A program made the position numbers and the translations under genes. Positions 5,650 through 6,384 of a stretch of 6,384 nucleotides of DNA are shown piece after piece (position 1 is the stretch's first letter; every line of letters starts with the position of its first letter). Origin of the DNA: Nitrospinota bacterium (GTDB lineage: Bacteria > UBA8248); NCBI GenBank assembly GCA_011523725.1, contig WTGD01000270.1:1-6384 (forward strand), read 5' to 3'. The notes beneath the pieces are model-generated. The model did not search any database. It was not told the origin of the DNA and saw nothing but the letters and a program-made list of their open reading frames with translations.

Positions 5650-6384
5650 GAATTGACGCCCGGATGATTTCGATGGGTGGCATCGGAACTTATCTGAGGT
5701 GTTTGCTCGCCGGATTGAGCAGGCGTGACGACGATGCGGAATACGTCGTGTTTTTACAAGAAAAAGACATGGAAAGCTGCCCCGGTTTAGGCGGTAATTT
5801 CAGGAGACTAGCTTGTACGGCGCCTCCTTATACGCTCGCCGAGCAGGTGAGGCTGCCCCGGCTCATGGTACGGAAGCAGTTGGACCTGATACATCATCCG
5901 CATTATTTTGCCCCTTTTTTCGGCAAGACGCCCATGGTGGCGACGATTCATGATTTGATCCATCAGTTGTTTCCGGCGCTTTGCCCCTCACCGCTGCATT
6001 GGCGCGCTTCGAAATGGATGATCGCGAGAACGGCGTGGCGGGCGCGTCTGATCCTCGCCGTTTCCGAACACACGAAAAGAGATATCGTGGAGCACGTAGG
6101 CGTCGGGGATGAAAAGATACGCGTGACGCACAATGCCCTTCCGCCCGGCTGGGAAGATGGTCGTGCGCCCATGCCTGCAGCCCTGGAAAGGATCGGAAAT
6201 GCGCCTTATTTTCTGTATGTGGGGAACCACAAACGCCACAAGAACCTGCAACTGCTGCTCGATGCCTTTGCGGATTTGCTGAAAGAAGCGGGTGGTGTTC
6301 GTTTGGTCATGACAGGTAAGCGGAAGAGTCTCGAAAGTGTTTTGCGCTTTTTGGACCTCGGCGAGGAGGTGGTGTTTCTGGGAC
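5640..6384 (+). CDS. Glycosyltransferase family 4, mannosyltransferase-like (C-terminus cut by window edge)
   Basis: 248 residues are visible. The start MRIGIDARMISMGGIGTYLR (1-20) is typical of the GT4 group that includes many O-antigen and exopolysaccharide mannosyl- and rhamnosyltransferases; the Gly-rich GGIGTY loop lies near the nucleotide-sugar site. Further landmarks are LDLIHHPHYFAP (81-92), VATIHDLIHQLFP (100-112), LILAVSEHTKRDIVEHVGV (137-155) and YFLYVGNHKRHKNLQLLLDA (190-209), where the donor-binding half begins. The right edge falls before the expected E-x7-E motif, so catalytic completeness cannot be judged. ATG 5640 lies inside the last codons of the GT9 gene (stop at 5647-5649) in a different frame. 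The 10-nt overlap and lack of a strong Shine-Dalgarno suggest translation is coupled to the upstream gene. The sugar specificity is not readable. Confidence 0.88.
   Translation, partial: MRIGIDARMISMGGIGTYLRCLLAGLSRRDDDAEYVVFLQEKDMESCPGLGGNFRRLACTAPPYTLAEQVRLPRLMVRKQLDLIHHPHYFAPFFGKTPMVATIHDLIHQLFPALCPSPLHWRASKWMIARTAWRARLILAVSEHTKRDIVEHVGVGDEKIRVTHNALPPGWEDGRAPMPAALERIGNAPYFLYVGNHKRHKNLQLLLDAFADLLKEAGGVRLVMTGKRKSLESVLRFLDLGEEVVFLG

Overview
The window is chromosomal-looking DNA from a GC-rich bacterium. A Gram-negative is most likely, because one gene encodes a family 9 (heptosyltransferase-type) glycosyltransferase, a family typical of lipopolysaccharide assembly. The taxon cannot be fixed from the sequence. 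No RNA genes, insertion sequences, CRISPR arrays or phage genes were seen.

The window divides into two unrelated, divergently transcribed blocks. The left block (1-1943, minus strand) is a compact catabolic-type operon. In transcription order it holds an isocitrate lyase/PEP mutase superfamily enzyme (1943-1077), a small ABM-fold protein (1045-746) and a TIM-barrel amidohydrolase of the 2-pyrone-4,6-dicarboxylate lactonase (LigI-like) type, which runs off the left edge (734-1). Gaps of 31 and 11 nt, and a Shine-Dalgarno that overlaps the stop of the gene before it, argue for one transcript. The set suggests breakdown of a small organic acid or lactone, but the substrate cannot be read from the sequence.

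The right block (2086-6384, plus strand) is a cell-surface glycan cluster. It holds a class I SAM-dependent methyltransferase (2086-2862), a GT4 glycosyltransferase (3111-4226), a GT9 glycosyltransferase with a long N-terminal extension (4342-5649) and a second GT4 glycosyltransferase (5640-6384, cut by the right edge). The last two genes overlap by 10 nt. The glycosyltransferases would add successive sugars to a lipopolysaccharide core, O-antigen or similar glycan, and the methyltransferase could modify a sugar or cap a chain.

Three intergenic stretches matter: the 142-bp divergent region (1944-2085), a 248-bp gap (2863-3110) with an 8-bp perfect inverted repeat, and a 115-bp gap (4227-4341) with a 15-bp palindrome just upstream of a good -10-like element. 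I found no convincing new biological system. The best leads are a lyase-superfamily enzyme whose catalytic-region motifs depart from the canonical ones, and the putative operator/promoter in front of the GT9 gene.
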